Translations under genes and position numbers: made by a program
NCBI RefSeq assembly: GCF_003071065.1
Contig: NZ_QCXX01000004.1
Span: forward strand, 790,028-854,027
DNA from: Sphingobacterium athyrii
Lineage (GTDB): Bacteria > Bacteroidota > Bacteroidia > Sphingobacteriales > Sphingobacteriaceae
Reading direction: 5' to 3'
DNA: 64,000 nt
Shown here: positions 62,037 through 64,000 of the stretch, in pieces
How positions within the stretch are numbered: position 1 is the first letter of the stretch
Layout: each line of letters opens with the position of its first letter
Notes under the pieces: generated by a model
What the model was told of the DNA's origin: nothing
Databases searched by the model: none
Seen by the model: the letters and a program-made list of their open reading frames with translations, nothing else

Positions 62037-62432
62037 ATGTCTTCAAGGGTTGTTATTTTTCTAAAAGCACAATTGTCCGCCTTTCTGGGCGGATTGTTTG
62101 ATTTTGGTGTATATTCTGCCTGTTATAAACTGTTACACATTAGCGCGCCTTTCTCCAATGCAATCAGCGGTAGCCTTGGCGCTGTCGTAAACTTCTTGAT
62201 CAATCGGTATTGGTCTTTTGGAAGCACGCAAAATTCTGTAGGTAGTCAGTTATGGAAGTTTGTAATTGTTGTCTGTGGCAGTATTCTGCTCAAATCTACT
62301 GGCATTCACTTTCTAGTGGACGTATACCATTTTAACTTTTTGTTTTCAAAGCTACTTGTTGAGTTGCTTGTTTCTTTAGGCTTTAATTATACACTTCAGC
62401 GTTTCTGGGTCTTTAAAGACGATGGGAAGTAA
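62037..62432 (+). CDS. GtrA-family membrane protein
   Basis: A 131-aa protein with four transmembrane helices of the GtrA family (FLGGLFDFGVYSACYKLL; SLGAVVNFLINRYWSFG; ELLVSLGFNYTLQRFWVFKD). GtrA proteins are thought to flip undecaprenyl-phosphate-linked sugars across the inner membrane for glycan modification. Here it closes the sphingolipid operon and may help move or glycosylate a sphingolipid, which is speculative. A weak GGGAA/TTCCC hairpin with a T-rich tail overlaps the stop (62424-62447). Confidence 0.85.
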   Translation: MSSRVVIFLKAQLSAFLGGLFDFGVYSACYKLLHISAPFSNAISGSLGAVVNFLINRYWSFGSTQNSVGSQLWKFVIVVCGSILLKSTGIHFLVDVYHFNFLFSKLLVELLVSLGFNYTLQRFWVFKDDGK

Positions 62433-62766
62433 TTTGTTTCCCTTTTCTTGTCGATTGAACGATGCCGTTCAGCTTAATATTGTTTTTTCTGTATATAGCT
62501 TTTTTTTGGACTTCTAATCCATTTTTTAAATTTTAAATTGGTGAAATTGCAATCTGTATTGATAACTCCAGGTTATTTGTAGATCGTTTCAGTGCTATTT
62601 TAATTTTGGTTGCCGGCGTTTGCATTTTGGATTATCATCGATAACCATAGCATTAACAGTTATATTCTTTTAAATAAAGCTAAGGCTATTTGGTTATAAT
62701 ACTAATTGTTCGCTATTGATTATATCTTAGTTTAGGAATAATCTAGATTTAAGTTAGCAATCCATT

Positions 62767-62799
62767 AGGTATAGTTTAGCTTTTACCTAAACTATACCT
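62767..62799. repeat. 13-bp perfect inverted repeat
   Basis: AGGTATAGTTTAG (62767-62779) and CTAAACTATACCT (62787-62799) pair exactly around a 7-base spacer. No T run follows, so it is not an obvious terminator. Its right arm is the first unit of the adjoining tandem array. Confidence 0.8.
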
Positions 62800-62839
62800 A
62801 ACCAATACCTAAACTAAACCTAAACAAACCCTAACTAAA
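62785..62839. repeat. 11-bp tandem repeat array, five units
   Basis: Five contiguous 11-base units with the consensus ACCTAAACTAA, the first four beginning ACCTAA and the fifth CCCTAA. The period is close to one turn of DNA, so each unit faces the same side of the helix. The array lies about 530 bases before the first rRNA promoter. Confidence 0.8.
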
Positions 62840-63346
62840 CATTGAACTTATGCTGACCTTGGTGACTTCGCTTTTGCATTATATTTCTGCAGTTTCCGCG
62901 GTTTGTTTGCGCTTACGCTTTTTATGCCTGCCCACATTCGATCTTTCCAATCCCGGCTTCTTATTCTAGGGTATCCTTAATGTTTTCTATTAGCTAGTGC
63001 TGTGCTTTTTGGCTAAAAGCCGTTAAGGAGTCAGTACCCCAATCAAAAGAATAAGAGAAAGCTGCCCTGGAAGCCGCCTCATTCCCGGCCTTTCTGCTCC
63101 AGATTTCTCTCCTGGAGCTGTTTTGCTGACTTCGCATTTATCCTGCTTTGCCAGCTCGGAGGCTTCTGGTTGCACGGGGTAGCAGGCAAGTACCCTGTTA
63201 GCCATTCCGACGTTTCACGTATCGTTTCTCCGCTTTGCCTGCCCGTAAGCCTGCCCCCTAAGGCCCTCAGGTCAGCTTCCGGTAAAAACAATCCGTCAAG
63301 TTTCCAGCGAGTTAGGGGTAAAATGAAATAAATAAGAACAAAAGGC

Positions 63347-63378
63347 TTGGAAGTTTGTTAGTAATCTCCCTATCTTTG
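63347..63378 (+). promoter_or_regulatory. rRNA promoter P1
   Basis: TTG at 63347-63349, a 21-base spacer and TATCTTTG at 63371-63378, matching the Bacteroidota -33/-7 pattern, about 390 bases before the 16S start. Confidence 0.65.
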
Positions 63379-63497
63379 CACCACTCCGCAAGGGAGGAAC
63401 GGTTGCTTCGAAAGAGGGATCAATGAAAAAAGAAGGGTTTAACGGGAGTTAGGCGCAGAAATTGGAAAAGAAAAAGAAAAAAAAACTTCAAAAGTTT

Positions 63498-63527
63498 TTT
63501 GGAAGTTCAAAAAAGATTTCTACCTTT
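63498..63527 (+). promoter_or_regulatory. rRNA promoter P2
   Basis: TTG at 63498-63500, a 19-base spacer and TACCTTTG at 63520-63527, a full consensus match. A small palindrome (AAAACTT/AAGTTTT) lies just upstream. With P1 it gives tandem promoters, usual for rRNA operons. Confidence 0.72.
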
Positions 63528-63620
63528 GCAGTCCCAACGGAAACGGAGGGAAACATAAAAAGATAAAGACGGGCCTGGTGCCCATCGGAATATAGCGGAT
63601 ACGGAAGTTGAAGCGCAGAA

Positions 63621-63632
63621 GTTCTTTAAGAA
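63621..63632 (+). promoter_or_regulatory. boxA-like antitermination site
   Basis: GTTCTTTAAGA in the 16S leader resembles the boxA element (core CTCTTTAA) that recruits Nus factors so that rRNA transcription escapes Rho. It lies between P2 and the 16S start, the expected place. Confidence 0.55.
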
Positions 63633-63770
63633 AACACAATCATGTAAGCGTGACGAGTAGGAGACGAAAGTCATGAACAAATTCAAGAATTGGTTCAATT
63701 CGGTCCAAGATCAGAGATATAAAAAAAGAATTCTGATTATGTAAATAGTTGGAATCAAAAACTTCATTTT

Positions 63771-64000
<230 letters not shown>

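Larger units (their letters stand above)
62433..63346. other. Non-coding region upstream of the rRNA operon
   Basis: No gene is supported in this stretch. The left part (to about 62840) is AT-rich and ends in an inverted repeat and an 11-bp tandem array, listed separately. The right part (about 62860-63310) is clearly more GC-rich than the neighbouring genes and holds only short overlapping open frames with no recognisable protein. It could be an rRNA upstream regulatory region or a decayed insert. Confidence 0.55.

Noticed and set aside
62785..62839. Tandem array considered as a CRISPR
   Set aside because: Units are 11 bases, contiguous, with no spacers, and no cas genes are in the window.
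63023..63291. Two overlapping minus-strand ORFs of 60 and 70 codons before the rRNA genes
   Set aside because: They overlap in different frames, have no recognisable domain or start signal, and arise in a GC-rich stretch where stop codons are rarer.

Overview
The window is chromosomal DNA from a Bacteroidota bacterium of the family Sphingobacteriaceae, most likely a Sphingobacterium close to S. multivorum. Four things point there. The partial 16S rRNA gene at the right end reads like Sphingobacterium. The serine palmitoyltransferase has the length (399 aa) and active-site numbering (H138, D210, H213, K244) that I recall for the S. multivorum enzyme. Promoters follow the Bacteroidota pattern (-33 TTG, -7 TAnnTTTG). 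Typical Bacteroidota families are present: SusC-plug-like repeats, a CCDC81/HU-SPOR protein, DUF4254 and DUF2723. I see no insertion sequence, prophage, integrase or CRISPR array; most of the window is ordinary core genome.

Layout. 1-2450 (minus): end of a surface-glycan cluster with a GT4 glycosyltransferase cut by the window edge, a GT9 glycosyltransferase and a DUF4254 protein. 2558-10201 (minus): nuoHIJKLMN, the membrane half of complex I, without nuoA-G. 10427-11713 (minus): citrate synthase, ended by a perfect 50-bp palindrome. 11905-14540 (minus): an uncharacterised three-gene operon (zinc ribbon/beta-propeller-like protein, SPFH-SHOCT protein, small membrane protein). 14889-17337 (plus): a BlaI/BlaR1-type pair whose M56 sensor carries three TonB-plug-like repeats. 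17386-20193 (minus): pth, rplY, prs and two identical tRNA-Gln genes, the tRNAs each with its own promoter and terminator. 20550-27045 (plus): a DUF2723 glycosyltransferase, an amino-acid permease, pyrR and pyrB. 27425-37019 (plus): an envelope block with a large TPR protein, an outer-membrane barrel, an HU/CCDC81-TM-SPOR protein, ExbB, ExbD, TonB and FolC. 37029-38829 (minus): asparaginase and a TatD nuclease. 39141-42692 (plus): a TolC/HlyD/ABC-2 permease efflux operon. 42771-47569 (minus): FKBP, NrnA-like phosphoesterase and a large unknown protein. 47839-54071 (plus): DUF423, PriA, Pcm, a membrane-anchored MutS-like ATPase and an acyl-CoA thioesterase. 54154-57597: aldehyde dehydrogenase with DUF779, a divergent AraC regulator, and smpB. 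58009-62432 (plus): a five-gene sphingolipid operon. 62433-64000: a long non-coding rRNA upstream region, two rRNA promoters, a boxA and the start of 16S.

The most interesting unit is the sphingolipid operon. Serine palmitoyltransferase, a GNAT-fold acyltransferase candidate for bacterial ceramide synthase, and an NAD-dependent epimerase-like candidate for ceramide reductase lie in the order of the pathway steps. They are followed by a CDP-alcohol phosphotransferase with an altered signature motif, a candidate head-group enzyme, and a GtrA-family membrane protein. The second is the envelope block, in which a DNA-binding-type domain, a transmembrane helix and a peptidoglycan-binding SPOR domain are joined in one protein next to the Ton energy system. 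All functions are inferred from sequence reading; no database search was run.
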